Positions 55,645 through 64,000 of a stretch of DNA of 64,000 nucleotides are shown here, piece after piece. Position 1 is the first letter of the stretch, and every line of letters starts with the position of its first letter. The notes beneath the pieces were generated by a model. That model was not told where the DNA came from, searched no databases, and saw only the letters and a program-made list of their open reading frames with translations. The position numbers and the translations under genes were made by a program. This stretch comes from Neobacillus nitrireducens (GTDB taxonomy: Bacteria > Bacillota > Bacilli > Bacillales > Cytobacillaceae): NCBI RefSeq assembly GCF_030915405.1, contig NZ_CP133262.1, positions 4,679,001 through 4,743,000 on the forward strand. Reading direction: 5' to 3'.

Positions 55645-57823
55645 TTTTCAAAATATCGCTTTATTTGATGAACAAAGATTTATGACCAAAGAAGAGTGGC
55701 AGCAAAAAGTACAGCAAGAAATAAATACTAACATTACAGATTTATTGTCCGAGACTAATGAACAAATCAAGTTAAAACCGCTTTATACAAAAGAAGATCG
55801 TGAAGAACTTGAGCATATCGGTAATCTTCCGGGGCTGCCTCCTTATACGAGAGGTCCTTATCCAACAATGTATGTGAACCGTCCGTGGACCGTTAGACAA
55901 TATGCAGGCTTTTCGACGGCAGAGGAAAGCAATGCCTTTTATCGAAGAAATCTAGCGATGGGGCAAAAGGGATTATCGGTTGCCTTTGATTTAGCCACCC
56001 ATCGTGGCTATGACTCCGATCATCCGCGTGTGGTTGGTGATGTCGGTAAAGCAGGGGTGGCCATTGATTCGATCCTTGATATGAAGACGTTGTTTGAGGG
56101 GATACCATTGGATCAAATGTCCGTTTCGATGACCATGAACGGGGCGGTTCTGCCAATTCTGGCTTTTTTCATCGTCACAGCTGAGGAACAAGGGGTAAGT
56201 AAGGAGAAACTCGCCGGTACGATTCAAAATGATATTTTAAAAGAATATATGGTCCGAAATACTTATATTTATCCTCCAGAAATGTCGATGAAAATAATAG
56301 CGGATATTTTTGAGTATACATCCAAATACATGCCAAAGTTTAATAGTATTAGTATTTCCGGTTATCACATGCAAGAGGCGGGAGCACCAGCAGATTTAGA
56401 ACTGGCTTACACGCTTGCGGATGGCTTGGAATACGTACGGACGGGACTTATGGCTGGAATTGAAATCGACTCATTTGCGCCAAGATTGTCCTTTTTCTGG
56501 GCAATTGGGATGAATTACTTCATGGAAGTAGCAAAAATGCGTGCCGCTCGCTTAATCTGGGCAAAAATGATGAAATTTTTTCATCCAGCCAATGAAAAAT
56601 CATTAGCGTTACGGACTCATTCGCAAACATCCGGTTGGAGTTTGACAGAGCAAGATCCGTTTAATAATGTCACCCGTACTTTGATAGAGGCACATGCTGC
56701 CGCGATGGGACATACTCAATCCCTGCATACAAACGCCTTGGATGAAGCCATTGCATTACCAACAGACTTTTCGGCACGGATTGCCCGGAACACGCAACTG
56801 TTTTTACAAGAGGAAACGGGGATTACCAATGTCATTGATCCGTGGGCAGGCTCATACTACGTTGAAAAGTTAACGGATGAATTGGTAAATAGAGCCTGGA
56901 CACATATCGAAGAAATTGAAAGTCTCGGTGGGATGGCTAAGGCAATTGAAACCGGACTGCCAAAGATGAGAATTGAAGAAGCAGCTGCGAGAAGACAAGC
57001 ACAAATTGATTCCGGGAAGGAAACGATTATCGGAGTGAATCGGTATCGATTAGAAAAGGAAGAAGCAATTGATATCTTAGATATTGATAATACAGCTGTA
57101 CGGTTAAAACAAATTGAAAAATTAAATGCATTAAAAGCAGACCGAGATGACCAGAAAGTAAATGAAACGCTAACTGCATTAACGATAGCTGCAGAAACCG
57201 GTGAGCAGAACTTATTAGAATTGGCTGTCCAAGCAGCAAGAGCGAGAGCGACACTAGGAGAAATTTCCGATGCAATTGAACAGGTTGCGAGTCGACATAA
57301 AGCCGTGATTCGTTCGATTAGCGGCGTGTATAGTACCGCATTTAGCAACGAAGAAGAAATTGTTGAAGTGAAAAAAATGACTGATGAATTTCTGGAAAAT
57401 GAAGGCAGAAGACCAAGAATACTGATTGCAAAAATGGGTCAGGATGGCCATGACCGCGGTGCCAAAGTAATTGCGACGGCTTTTGCTGACCTTGGGTTTG
57501 ATGTGGATATTGGACCATTATTTCAAACACCTGAAGAAACTGCTTTGCAGGCGGTTGAAAATGATGTACATGTTATCGGCATCAGTTCGCTTGCGGCTGG
57601 ACATAAAACACTTCTACCGCAATTAGTAGAGGAATTAAAAAGACTGGATCGAGAGGATATTTTAGTTGTCATTGGCGGCGTTATCCCCGCACAGGATTAC
57701 CAATTTTTATTTGACCATGGTGCATCTGCCATCTTTGGACCGGGTACGATTATTCCAGTAGCGGCTCAGAAGGTAGTCAAGGAAATTTATAGCAAACTAG
57801 GCTATGAGGAAGTGGACCAATAA
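55625..57823 (+). CDS. mutB: Methylmalonyl-CoA mutase large (catalytic) subunit
   Basis: 732 residues. Barrel with [21 protein letters not shown] and [18 protein letters not shown]-terminal B12 domain with the DGHDRG motif (DxHxxG) around residue 610. It isomerises methylmalonyl-CoA and succinyl-CoA using adenosylcobalamin. TTG 55625 follows GGAGGTGAG, 20 nt before the mutA stop. Confidence 0.96.
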   Translation: MKKQTPDFQNIALFDEQRFMTKEEWQQKVQQEINTNITDLLSETNEQIKLKPLYTKEDREELEHIGNLPGLPPYTRGPYPTMYVNRPWTVRQYAGFSTAEESNAFYRRNLAMGQKGLSVAFDLATHRGYDSDHPRVVGDVGKAGVAIDSILDMKTLFEGIPLDQMSVSMTMNGAVLPILAFFIVTAEEQGVSKEKLAGTIQNDILKEYMVRNTYIYPPEMSMKIIADIFEYTSKYMPKFNSISISGYHMQEAGAPADLELAYTLADGLEYVRTGLMAGIEIDSFAPRLSFFWAIGMNYFMEVAKMRAARLIWAKMMKFFHPANEKSLALRTHSQTSGWSLTEQDPFNNVTRTLIEAHAAAMGHTQSLHTNALDEAIALPTDFSARIARNTQLFLQEETGITNVIDPWAGSYYVEKLTDELVNRAWTHIEEIESLGGMAKAIETGLPKMRIEEAAARRQAQIDSGKETIIGVNRYRLEKEEAIDILDIDNTAVRLKQIEKLNALKADRDDQKVNETLTALTIAAETGEQNLLELAVQAARARATLGEISDAIEQVASRHKAVIRSISGVYSTAFSNEEEIVEVKKMTDEFLENEGRRPRILIAKMGQDGHDRGAKVIATAFADLGFDVDIGPLFQTPEETALQAVENDVHVIGISSLAAGHKTLLPQLVEELKRLDREDILVVIGGVIPAQDYQFLFDHGASAIFGPGTIIPVAAQKVVKEIYSKLGYEEVDQ

Positions 57824-58938
57824 TGGCCACTGATCACAAGCCGGAATGGAGCGACCCGAATAAACCAGATAAATGCTCCAGTGTTGTCCGAAAAGGTCTA
57901 GAGCATGATGACCAGAGCGCTTCTATTCAAAAAAATGTACGCTTTCAAAAACGTAGAACACTCGAACCAACTGTCGATGACCTCTATGATGGGGTGTTAA
58001 AGGGTGATAGGAGTCTATTAGCAAGGGCGATTACACTAGTAGAAAGTAATGCTGAACATCATTTTCAAAAAGCTCAGCAGCTTTTGCAGAAACTCTTGCC
58101 TAAGAGCGGTAATGCCATCCGAATTGGAATCACAGGTGTACCAGGTGCAGGGAAAAGTACATTTATCGAGACTTTTGGGATGTACCTATGCAGTTTAGGA
58201 CATCGGGTAGCCGTATTAGCGATTGACCCAAGCTCTAGCCTTAGCGGCGGCAGTATCCTAGGTGACAAAACAAGGATGGAACAATTGTCAAGGAACCCAA
58301 GGGCCTTTATCCGCCCTTCACCTACAGCAGGAAAACTGGGCGGAGTTCATCGGAAAACGAGAGAAGCCATGTTAATTTGTGAGGCGGCTGGTTTTGATGT
58401 CATCTTAATCGAAACCGTCGGTGTGGGGCAAAGTGAAGTAATTATCAGAGATATGGTAGATTTCTTCATGCTGCTGGTCCTTACGGGTGCAGGGGATGAA
58501 TTGCAGGGGATGAAAAAGGGGATTATCGAACTTGCGGATGCCATCCTTGTTCATAAGGCAGATGGAGCAAACAAACAGGCAGCAGAACAAACTAGAAAAG
58601 AGTATAACCGAATTCTTCACTTTCTCCATCCTGCAACTAAGGGCTGGGCAACAAAAGCCTATACCTGTTCATCTTTAACAAAAGAGGGGATAAGCGATGT
58701 TTGGAATGTGATTCAATCCTTTGAAGAAAACGGAAAAAAATCAGGGGTTCTAGACGAAAGAAGAAAGACTCAGGCTAAAGAATGGCTATATGCGATGATT
58801 ACCGATCAGCTGCAATTTTATTTTTTTCATAACAATGGGGTAAAAAATGCGCTTCCAACCATAGAAAAAGAAGTAATTGCTGGTGAAAAAACGGTGGCTA
58901 CTGCAGTAGATACTTTATTTACAATCTTTTTAGGATAG
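57823..58938 (+). CDS. meaB: Methylmalonyl-CoA mutase chaperone GTPase MeaB/ArgK
   Basis: 371 residues. G3E P-loop GTPase: GVPGAGKST, ETVGVGQSE, and the base-recognition motif, which here reads HKADG (His in place of the usual Asn of NKxD). It protects MutB during cofactor loading. ATG 57823 overlaps the mutB stop by one base (TAATG). N-terminal 55 residues are a variable basic extension. Confidence 0.93.
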   Translation: MATDHKPEWSDPNKPDKCSSVVRKGLEHDDQSASIQKNVRFQKRRTLEPTVDDLYDGVLKGDRSLLARAITLVESNAEHHFQKAQQLLQKLLPKSGNAIRIGITGVPGAGKSTFIETFGMYLCSLGHRVAVLAIDPSSSLSGGSILGDKTRMEQLSRNPRAFIRPSPTAGKLGGVHRKTREAMLICEAAGFDVILIETVGVGQSEVIIRDMVDFFMLLVLTGAGDELQGMKKGIIELADAILVHKADGANKQAAEQTRKEYNRILHFLHPATKGWATKAYTCSSLTKEGISDVWNVIQSFEENGKKSGVLDERRKTQAKEWLYAMITDQLQFYFFHNNGVKNALPTIEKEVIAGEKTVATAVDTLFTIFLG

Positions 58939-58987
58939 AGATAGGAACATGCCATTAAATTCTTCAATAGCAAATAAGATATTACAT

Positions 58988-59017
58988 TTGGAAAAAACAC
59001 ATTTTAACTGTTATGAT
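58988..59017 (+). promoter_or_regulatory. Promoter of brxB
   Basis: TTGGAA (58988-58993), 18-bp spacer, TATGAT (59012-59017). Confidence 0.5.
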
Positions 59018-59048
59018 ATAGTTATCTAGATTTTAAGGAGTGAATTTA

Positions 59049-59486
59049 ATGAGCATGGATTTTAACTTTTTTATGAATGATGTTGTAAATCAGGCACGTC
59101 AAGAGATCGTGTCTGCCGGATATAAAGAGTTGAAAACACCTGGTGATGTTGAGGAAGCACTAGAGCAAAAAGGGACAACGTTGGTAATGATTAATTCTGT
59201 ATGTGGTTGTGCCGGTGGCGTTGCACGTCCTGCAGCGGCCCATGCCCTTCATTATGATAAGCGTCCGGATCACCTTGTCACGGTTTTTGCTGGGCAGGAT
59301 AAAGAGGCAACGGAAAAGGCAAGAAGTTATTTTACAGGATTTCCTCCATCTTCTCCTTCCTTTGCGTTATTGAAAGACGGAGAGATTATCACAATGGTCG
59401 AAAGACATCAAATTGAAGGCTATGACCCTGCAGCAGTGGTTGCGAAGCTCCAAAAAGAATTTGATGAATATTGTGAAGAAGTTTAA
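59049..59486 (+). CDS. brxB: Bacilliredoxin BrxB (YqiW)
   Basis: 145 residues. DUF1094/bacilliredoxin family with the redox site SVCGCAGG (C-G-C). It removes bacillithiol from proteins. ATG 59049 is 8 nt after AAGGAG; GTG 59040 would overlap it. In B. subtilis the same gene lies in this area. Confidence 0.94.
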   Translation: MSMDFNFFMNDVVNQARQEIVSAGYKELKTPGDVEEALEQKGTTLVMINSVCGCAGGVARPAAAHALHYDKRPDHLVTVFAGQDKEATEKARSYFTGFPPSSPSFALLKDGEIITMVERHQIEGYDPAAVVAKLQKEFDEYCEEV

Positions 59487-59507
59487 GTTAATAAGAAACC
59501 TGGCAAA

Positions 59508-59543
59508 AGGGCAACCTCTATAATGGAGGTTAGCCCTTTTTAT
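59508..59543 (+). terminator. Terminator of brxB, insertion target of the intron
   Basis: Stem AGGGCAACCTC/GAGGTTAGCCCT (one bulge) followed by TTTTATT. The intron begins immediately behind. Confidence 0.88.
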
Positions 59544-59544
59544 T

Positions 59545-61393
59545 GTGTGCCAGGCATGGCAACTACCTAGGTGGTGAAAGTCCACTGTGGGGGTACACAT
59601 CGACCAACCACTAAGGAAGCGCAAGGTACTTACCGTGAGGTAAGGGCTGAAGGAAGCGTGGAATAAAATCTTGGCTCGACGAACAGAAATCTGATACTAA
59701 GGCTTTATAAAGGGATGAGACTCCAATACAAGTCAAAGTCCAAAAGATGTGCGTAACTTTATAGAGTAAATCAGGCGAGTAAAAGAGGAAAGATAGTTGT
59801 CTTACCCTGGGAGGTCTTGCGGATGTACGGAAGTACAGTCGAAAAAGGTTAGCCGCAAGAAGTCAGCAGAAGCCATAGTAGTGAATTTAGTTCATGAAGG
59901 GCTGAACAATTTATAGTGTTTCAACACCACGAATGCGTAAGTGACGGACTCCGAATGTATTAATGGTGAAAGTATGAGCGTATCTCAAAGGCTAACCAAA
60001 ATGGAGCTATTACTTACTACGTGAGAGGGAAGGAGAAACGAGTGTGGAACTTTTAGAACAGATTCTAAGTAATCATAATATGAACGAAGCCTACCTGCGT
60101 GTCTATAAAAATAAAGGTGCGAGCGGGGTCGATGGAGTAACAGTCGAAGAACTAAAGCAATATCTGAGAGAGAATAAGGATGAGCTACGTCAGCGCATCA
60201 GAACAAGAAAATACCAACCACAAGCTGCCTTAAGAGTGGAAATCCCAAAAGAAAATGGCAAGATGCGCAAGTTGGGAATACCAACAGTAGTGGATAGAGT
60301 AGTTCAACAAGCCATTCATCAAGTTCTCAGTCCGATATTTGAAAAGCAATTCAGCGAATTCAGTTACGGCTTTAGACCAAAAAGAAGCTGTGAGATGGCT
60401 ATTATAAAAAGCTTGGAATTTCTGAACGATGGGCACGATTGGGTGGTAGACATTGACCTCGAAAGATTCTTCGATACAGTCCATCACGATAAACTCATGC
60501 GAATTATTGCCAACACAATAGATGATGGTAATGTCATCTCGTTAATCAGAAAATACTTAGTCAGTGGAGTCATGGTGAAAGGGAAATATGAAGAAACACC
60601 AGTCGGGACTCCGCAAGGAGGAAACCTTAGTCCGTTATTGAGTAACATTATGTTAAACGAACTCGATAAGGAACTAGAGAAAAGAGGACTACGATTCGTG
60701 AGATACGCTGACGACGCTCTTATCTTTGTAAAGAGTGAGACAGCAGCAAACAGAGTGATGAAATCAATCGTGAGATTTATAGAAGAAAAACTAGGATTAA
60801 TAGTCAATGTGGAGAAGAGCAAAATCTCTCGCCCAAAAGAGTTAAAATTCTTAGGCTTTGGATATTATTACGATACAAAAAACAAGAGGTATCAAGTAAA
60901 ACCCCATCCCATGTCAATACAGAAATTCCAAAGGAAGCTTCGAAAATTAACAAAGCGAAACTGGAGTGTTCCGCTAGACTTCCGAATTTTAAAACTGAAA
61001 CAAGTCATACTTGGGTGGGTCAATTACTTTAGAATCTCAAATATGAAAAAAGCGTTGACTGAGATAGATAAGAAGCTTCGCTCCAGAATTAGAGTTATCA
61101 TCTGGAAGCAATGGAAGGTATCGAAGAAACAAATCAAATCGCTTGTTCAATTAGGGATTCCTGAGGAAGAGGCGAAAGGATTAACTTTCTGTCGAAGAGG
61201 TTACCGATTCATCGGATTATCGAAAGTCGTTCAAAGAGCAATTTCGAACAAAAGACTAAAGCAGAGGGGACTTCCCTCCGCTTTAGAACATTATCTAAAA
61301 GTACACACTGTAATATAAATTGAACCGCCGTATACGGAACCGTACGTACGGTGGTGTGAGAGGGGCGAAAATAATTAATTATTTTCCCTCTAC
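59545..61393 (+). mobile_element. Group II intron (class C type)
   Basis: The 5' end GTGTGCC matches the GUGYG rule. About 500 nt of structured, gene-free RNA (domains I-III) precede the reverse transcriptase. After the gene, domain V (about 61324-61358, ACCGCCGTA/TACGGTGGT stem with GGAACC loop) and domain VI (GAGAGGG/CCCTCT) lead to a 3' end near TAC at 61393. Length about 1.85 kb. It lies directly behind a terminator stem, the typical target of class C introns. Confidence 0.88.
60044..61318 (+). CDS. ltrA: Group IIC intron reverse transcriptase/maturase
   Basis: 424 residues. RT motifs in order: RKLGIPTVVDRVVQQAIHQVL, FSYGFRPKRSCEMAI, DWVVDIDLERFFDTVHHDKL, GTPQGGNLSPLLSNIML, catalytic RYADDALIF, then LKFLGFGYYYD, and a C-terminal maturase (X) domain (GWVNYFRISNMKKAL, IWKQWK). 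No endonuclease domain, as usual for class C. It is close in wording to the Eubacterium rectale intron enzyme as I remember it. GTG 60044 follows AAGGAGAAACGA. It appears complete. Confidence 0.94.
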   Translation: MELLEQILSNHNMNEAYLRVYKNKGASGVDGVTVEELKQYLRENKDELRQRIRTRKYQPQAALRVEIPKENGKMRKLGIPTVVDRVVQQAIHQVLSPIFEKQFSEFSYGFRPKRSCEMAIIKSLEFLNDGHDWVVDIDLERFFDTVHHDKLMRIIANTIDDGNVISLIRKYLVSGVMVKGKYEETPVGTPQGGNLSPLLSNIMLNELDKELEKRGLRFVRYADDALIFVKSETAANRVMKSIVRFIEEKLGLIVNVEKSKISRPKELKFLGFGYYYDTKNKRYQVKPHPMSIQKFQRKLRKLTKRNWSVPLDFRILKLKQVILGWVNYFRISNMKKALTEIDKKLRSRIRVIIWKQWKVSKKQIKSLVQLGIPEEEAKGLTFCRRGYRFIGLSKVVQRAISNKRLKQRGLPSALEHYLKVHTVI

Positions 61394-61445
61394 TCGATTG
61401 GAAAAAATTACTGCAAAAAAACATGAATGAATTTTTAAAAATATA

Positions 61446-61499
61446 TTTGCATAATTATTAGTATGTGTTAAAATTCATTATGTTGAATAATTATTAGTA
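61446..61499 (+). promoter_or_regulatory. Two ArgR-box-like sites
   Basis: TTTGCATAATTATTAGTA (61446-61463) and GTTGAATAATTATTAGTA (61482-61499), 36 bp apart, share ATAATTATTAGTA and fit the ARG box TnTGnATwwwwATnCAnA except for AG instead of CA (plus G for the first T in the second). The regulator gene argR is in this window. Confidence 0.5.
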
Positions 61500-61565
61500 G
61501 AAATAACTATTAATCTTGTTAAAGGGCATGTAAATCAAGACTTTAAAGCAAATATTAATAATTAT

Positions 61566-61580
61566 AATTTTCTGAAAGAA
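61566..61580 (+). promoter_or_regulatory. CodY-box-like site
   Basis: AATTTTCTGAAAGAA agrees with AATTTTCwGAAAATT in 12 of 15 bases, just before the artP ribosome site. Confidence 0.4.
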
Positions 61581-61598
61581 CTATAGGAGGAAAGTAAA

Positions 61599-62381
61599 AT
61601 GAAAAAGGGACTTATTTTATTTTTAACAATGATTTTGGCTGTAGGAGTTTTAGCGGCATGTGGTTCTAGTGATAAAGCGAACAAAAAAAGTGGAGATAAA
61701 AAGGTATTAGTGATGGCAACATCTGCCGACTACCCACCATTCGAATATGTTGATACAAAGAAAAGTGATGAAATTATCGGATTTGATGTGGATTTGGCAA
61801 AAGCAATCGCTTCAAAACTTGGATATAAGGTTCAAGTAAAGGATATGGATTTTGGCGGATTGGTACAATCGCTTAAATCAGGACAGGCAGACTTTGTATT
61901 AGCAGGAATGACACCAACTGAAAAAAGAAAGAAAAACGTTGATTTTAGTGATATTTATTATAGTGCTCAGCACATGATTGTTTCTAAAAAGGACAGCGGA
62001 ATTGAAAAGGTTGAGGATTTAAAAGGGAAAACAGTTGGAGTTCAGCTAGGTTCTATTCAAGAAGGAAAAGCACAGGAAATTAATAAGCAAATTCCTATTA
62101 AAATTGAAAATCGTAACCGTATCCCAGACCTTATTCAAGAAATTAAATCAGGACGTTTTGATGCAGCTATTATTGAAGATACAGTAGCAAAGGGTTATTT
62201 TGAAAAAGAAAAGGAATTCAAAGGATTTACTCTTAGTGATAATCCAGAAGAAGCAGGTTCAGCCATCGCATTCCCTAAGAACAGTGATTTAACCGAAAAG
62301 TTCAACAATGAATTAAAGAACATGAAAGAAAACGGTGAATTACAAAAATTGATTGTTAAATGGTTTGGTGGGGAAAAGTAA
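61599..62381 (+). CDS. artP: Arginine ABC transporter substrate-binding lipoprotein
   Basis: 260 residues. Lipobox LAAC, then solute-binding domain of the amino-acid family: MATSADYPPFEYVD, GFDVDLAKAIASKLG, DFVLAGMTPTEKRKKNVDFS. It likely binds arginine and related cationic amino acids. AGGAGG before ATG 61599. B. subtilis has the same gene in this position. It is followed by a hairpin, then by its permease and ATPase genes. Confidence 0.92.
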   Translation: MKKGLILFLTMILAVGVLAACGSSDKANKKSGDKKVLVMATSADYPPFEYVDTKKSDEIIGFDVDLAKAIASKLGYKVQVKDMDFGGLVQSLKSGQADFVLAGMTPTEKRKKNVDFSDIYYSAQHMIVSKKDSGIEKVEDLKGKTVGVQLGSIQEGKAQEINKQIPIKIENRNRIPDLIQEIKSGRFDAAIIEDTVAKGYFEKEKEFKGFTLSDNPEEAGSAIAFPKNSDLTEKFNNELKNMKENGELQKLIVKWFGGEK

Positions 62382-62393
62382 TGCAACATTACC

Positions 62394-62428
62394 TAGAGAC
62401 GTTCACTCTGAACGTCTCTAAGATTTTT
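62394..62428 (+). terminator. Partial terminator between artP and artQ
   Basis: Perfect 11-bp stem TAGAGACGTTC/GAACGTCTCTA with five-base loop, followed by AGATTTTTATT. It would lower artQR relative to artP. Confidence 0.75.
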
Positions 62429-62460
62429 ATTCTTATTCTTATAGAGAGGACGGATGATGA

Positions 62461-63120
62461 ATGAACTTAGACTTTACTCAATTCATTCCCTCCATGCCAT
62501 ATATTTTAAAAGGTATTTTAGTTACCCTTCAGATTGTTATCTTAGCGGGGATATTGGGGTTTGTATTAGGGATTATCTTATCTTTATTTAAAATTAGTTC
62601 GATTAAAATTCTAAACTGGCTTGCTGACTTGTATACTTCGATTTTCCGGGGTACACCGCTTGTTTTACAGTTAATGCTGATTTATTATGGATCACCGCAG
62701 ATTATTGGTTATCAAATCGAGCCATATACAGCTGCGATTTTATCATTTGCTCTTAATTCAGGGGCCTATATATCAGAGATTATCCGAGCAGGAATTCTTG
62801 CCGTTGATAAGGGACAGCAGGAAGCAGCAATGGCGTTAGGTGTTCCATACGGAAAAATGATGTGGGACATCATTCTTCCTCAGGCCCTGAAGAATATACT
62901 ACCAGCCTTAATGAATGAATTTATCACACTGACAAAGGAATCAGCGATTGTTACAACAATCGGTGTTATGGATATTATGCGCCGTTCCTACCAGGTAGGG
63001 GCAGAAAATTACTCCTTTTTCGAACCGCTTTTAATTGCCGGATTAATTTATTACCTAATGGTTATCACGTTAACTTTCTTAGGAAAAGCGCTTGAGAGGA
63101 GAATGAGACGCAGTGATTAA
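62461..63120 (+). CDS. artQ: Arginine ABC transporter permease
   Basis: 219 residues, five helices. The permease (EAA) loop [33 protein letters not shown] and the opening [16 protein letters not shown] are typical of the HisM/GlnP family. ATG 62461 lies behind AGAGGACGGATGA. It overlaps artR by 8 nt. Confidence 0.94.
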   Translation: MNLDFTQFIPSMPYILKGILVTLQIVILAGILGFVLGIILSLFKISSIKILNWLADLYTSIFRGTPLVLQLMLIYYGSPQIIGYQIEPYTAAILSFALNSGAYISEIIRAGILAVDKGQQEAAMALGVPYGKMMWDIILPQALKNILPALMNEFITLTKESAIVTTIGVMDIMRRSYQVGAENYSFFEPLLIAGLIYYLMVITLTFLGKALERRMRRSD

Positions 63121-63835
63121 GGTAGAGGATTTGCACAAAAATTATGGAAAGCTTGAAGTATTAAAAGGAATCTCGACTAACATAAAAGCAGGGGAAGTTG
63201 TCGCCATAATTGGACCTTCAGGCTCTGGAAAGTCGACCTTTCTACGCTGCATGAACGTTCTCGAGAACGCAACTAGCGGTAGAATCTGGGTAGGAGATCA
63301 TGAGCTGACCGATAAAAAAACAAATATCATGAAGGTCCGCCAAAATGTAGGGATGGTCTTTCAACACTTTCATTTATTCCCTCATAAAACAGTCCTACAA
63401 AACCTTACCTATGCACCAATGAAGGTAAAAGGATTGTCTAAGGACCAGGCGGAGAAGATTGCCTATGAACTGTTAGAACAAGTGGGTCTGACGGAAAAAG
63501 CAGGTGAATATCCAACAAGGTTATCCGGAGGGCAAAAGCAACGGGTGGCGATTGCACGTGCCCTAGCGATGCAGCCCGAAGTGATGCTTTTTGATGAACC
63601 CACTTCCGCGCTAGACCCTGAAATGGTAAAAGAGGTGTTGGAGGTTATGAAATCACTTGCCCATACCGGAATGACCATGGCAATTGTAACGCATGAAATG
63701 GGGTTTGCTAGAGAGGTTGCAGACAGGGTCTTGTTCTTAGATGGTGGAGTGCTAGTAGAAGATGCCCCTCCAGAAGAATTTTTTACTAAGCCAAAGAGCC
63801 AGCGGGCACAAGATTTCTTGCAAAAAATGCTTTAA
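63113..63835 (+). CDS. artR: Arginine ABC transporter ATP-binding protein
   Basis: 240 residues. Walker [10 protein letters not shown], signature [15 protein letters not shown], Walker [14 protein letters not shown]-loop THEMGFA. GTG 63113 overlaps artQ, with GAGGAGAATGAG upstream. A terminator follows. Confidence 0.95.
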   Translation: MIKVEDLHKNYGKLEVLKGISTNIKAGEVVAIIGPSGSGKSTFLRCMNVLENATSGRIWVGDHELTDKKTNIMKVRQNVGMVFQHFHLFPHKTVLQNLTYAPMKVKGLSKDQAEKIAYELLEQVGLTEKAGEYPTRLSGGQKQRVAIARALAMQPEVMLFDEPTSALDPEMVKEVLEVMKSLAHTGMTMAIVTHEMGFAREVADRVLFLDGGVLVEDAPPEEFFTKPKSQRAQDFLQKML

Positions 63836-63847
63836 TAAGGATATGCT

Positions 63848-63880
63848 AAAGATGGTCTTATCGATCATCTTTTTATTTTT
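63848..63880 (+). terminator. Terminator after artR
   Basis: Stem AAGATG/CATCTT followed by TTTATTTTTTT. Confidence 0.75.
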
Positions 63881-63900
63881 TTCATTTTGGGGAGATTAAT

Positions 63901-64000
63901 ATGAAATTTCGCATCGGATACAGGACGATTAAAACAGCTGTTGGAACCGCCATTTCTATTTTAATTGCTCAGAAGCTTGGACTGGCTAATTTTGCTTCTG
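63901..64000 (+). CDS. YqjA-like (aromatic acid exporter/DUF939) membrane protein, 3' partial
   Basis: Only 33 codons are in the window. The opening RIGYRTIKTAVGTAISILIAQKLGL fits the start of DUF939/aromatic acid exporter family proteins, and in B. subtilis yqjA follows the art genes. ATG 63901 has GGGGAG upstream. Confidence 0.65.
   Translation, partial: MKFRIGYRTIKTAVGTAISILIAQKLGLANFAS

Overview
The window is low-GC Firmicute DNA from an endospore former of the Bacillaceae, Bacillus/Neobacillus-like. The evidence is a complete spoIIIA operon, spoIVB and spo0A, together with a gene order (spoIIIAA-AH, accBC, nusB, folD, xseAB, ispA, dxs, tlyA, argR, recN, spoIVB, spo0A, yqiK, bkdR-ptb-bcd-buk-lpdV-bkdAAABB, brxB, artPQR) that follows the Bacillus subtilis yqh/yqi region. 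No tRNA, rRNA or CRISPR array was seen.

Region 1 (1-9750) is not part of the standard B. subtilis order. It holds a PCYCGC-type lipoprotein with an in-frame UGA that looks like selenocysteine, a membrane-anchored dihaem cytochrome c, and a full System I (Ccm-type) cytochrome c maturation cluster: CcmE with a CxxxY haem site, CcmF, a CcmH-like protein, a short CcmI-like protein, CcmA, CcmB, CcmC, a 43-residue CcmD and a TlpA/ResA-like thioredoxin. Two unrecognised secreted membrane proteins are embedded in it. Most Bacillus species use System II (ResBC).

Region 2 (9750-30640) is conserved chromosome: a SIMPL-domain protein, the eight-gene spoIIIA operon, acetyl-CoA carboxylase subunits, nusB, folate/DNA-repair/isoprenoid genes, argR, recN, spoIVB and spo0A. 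Two intergenic copies of Bacillaceae-type repeats lie at 9747-9892 and 16113-16191.

Region 3 (about 30.5-41.9 kb) is an integrated element of about 11.3 kb inserted in the 3' end of spo0A. The last 53 codons of spo0A are present twice, 11,306 bp apart: the left copy completes the gene and the right copy is a fragment next to the old downstream DNA. The element carries a tyrosine recombinase beside its left end, a divergent TIR + two-membrane-helix (SLATT/DUF4231-like) pair that looks like a compact defence module, a structured non-coding region ahead of a possible replication protein, two lipoproteins, a zinc-ribbon protein, an HNH protein, a serine resolvase and a decayed second resolvase.

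Region 4 (41.9-59.5 kb) is branched-chain keto-acid catabolism under a sigma-54 activator (BkdR) with a near-perfect -24/-12 promoter before ptb. It is followed directly by mutA-mutB-meaB (methylmalonyl-CoA mutase and its chaperone) and brxB. Together these take Val/Ile/Leu to acyl-CoAs and propionyl-CoA-derived methylmalonyl-CoA to succinyl-CoA.

Region 5 (59.5-64 kb) holds a group IIC intron sitting exactly behind the brxB terminator, then the arginine ABC transporter artPQR with ArgR- and CodY-like sites upstream, and the start of a YqjA-like membrane protein cut by the window end.
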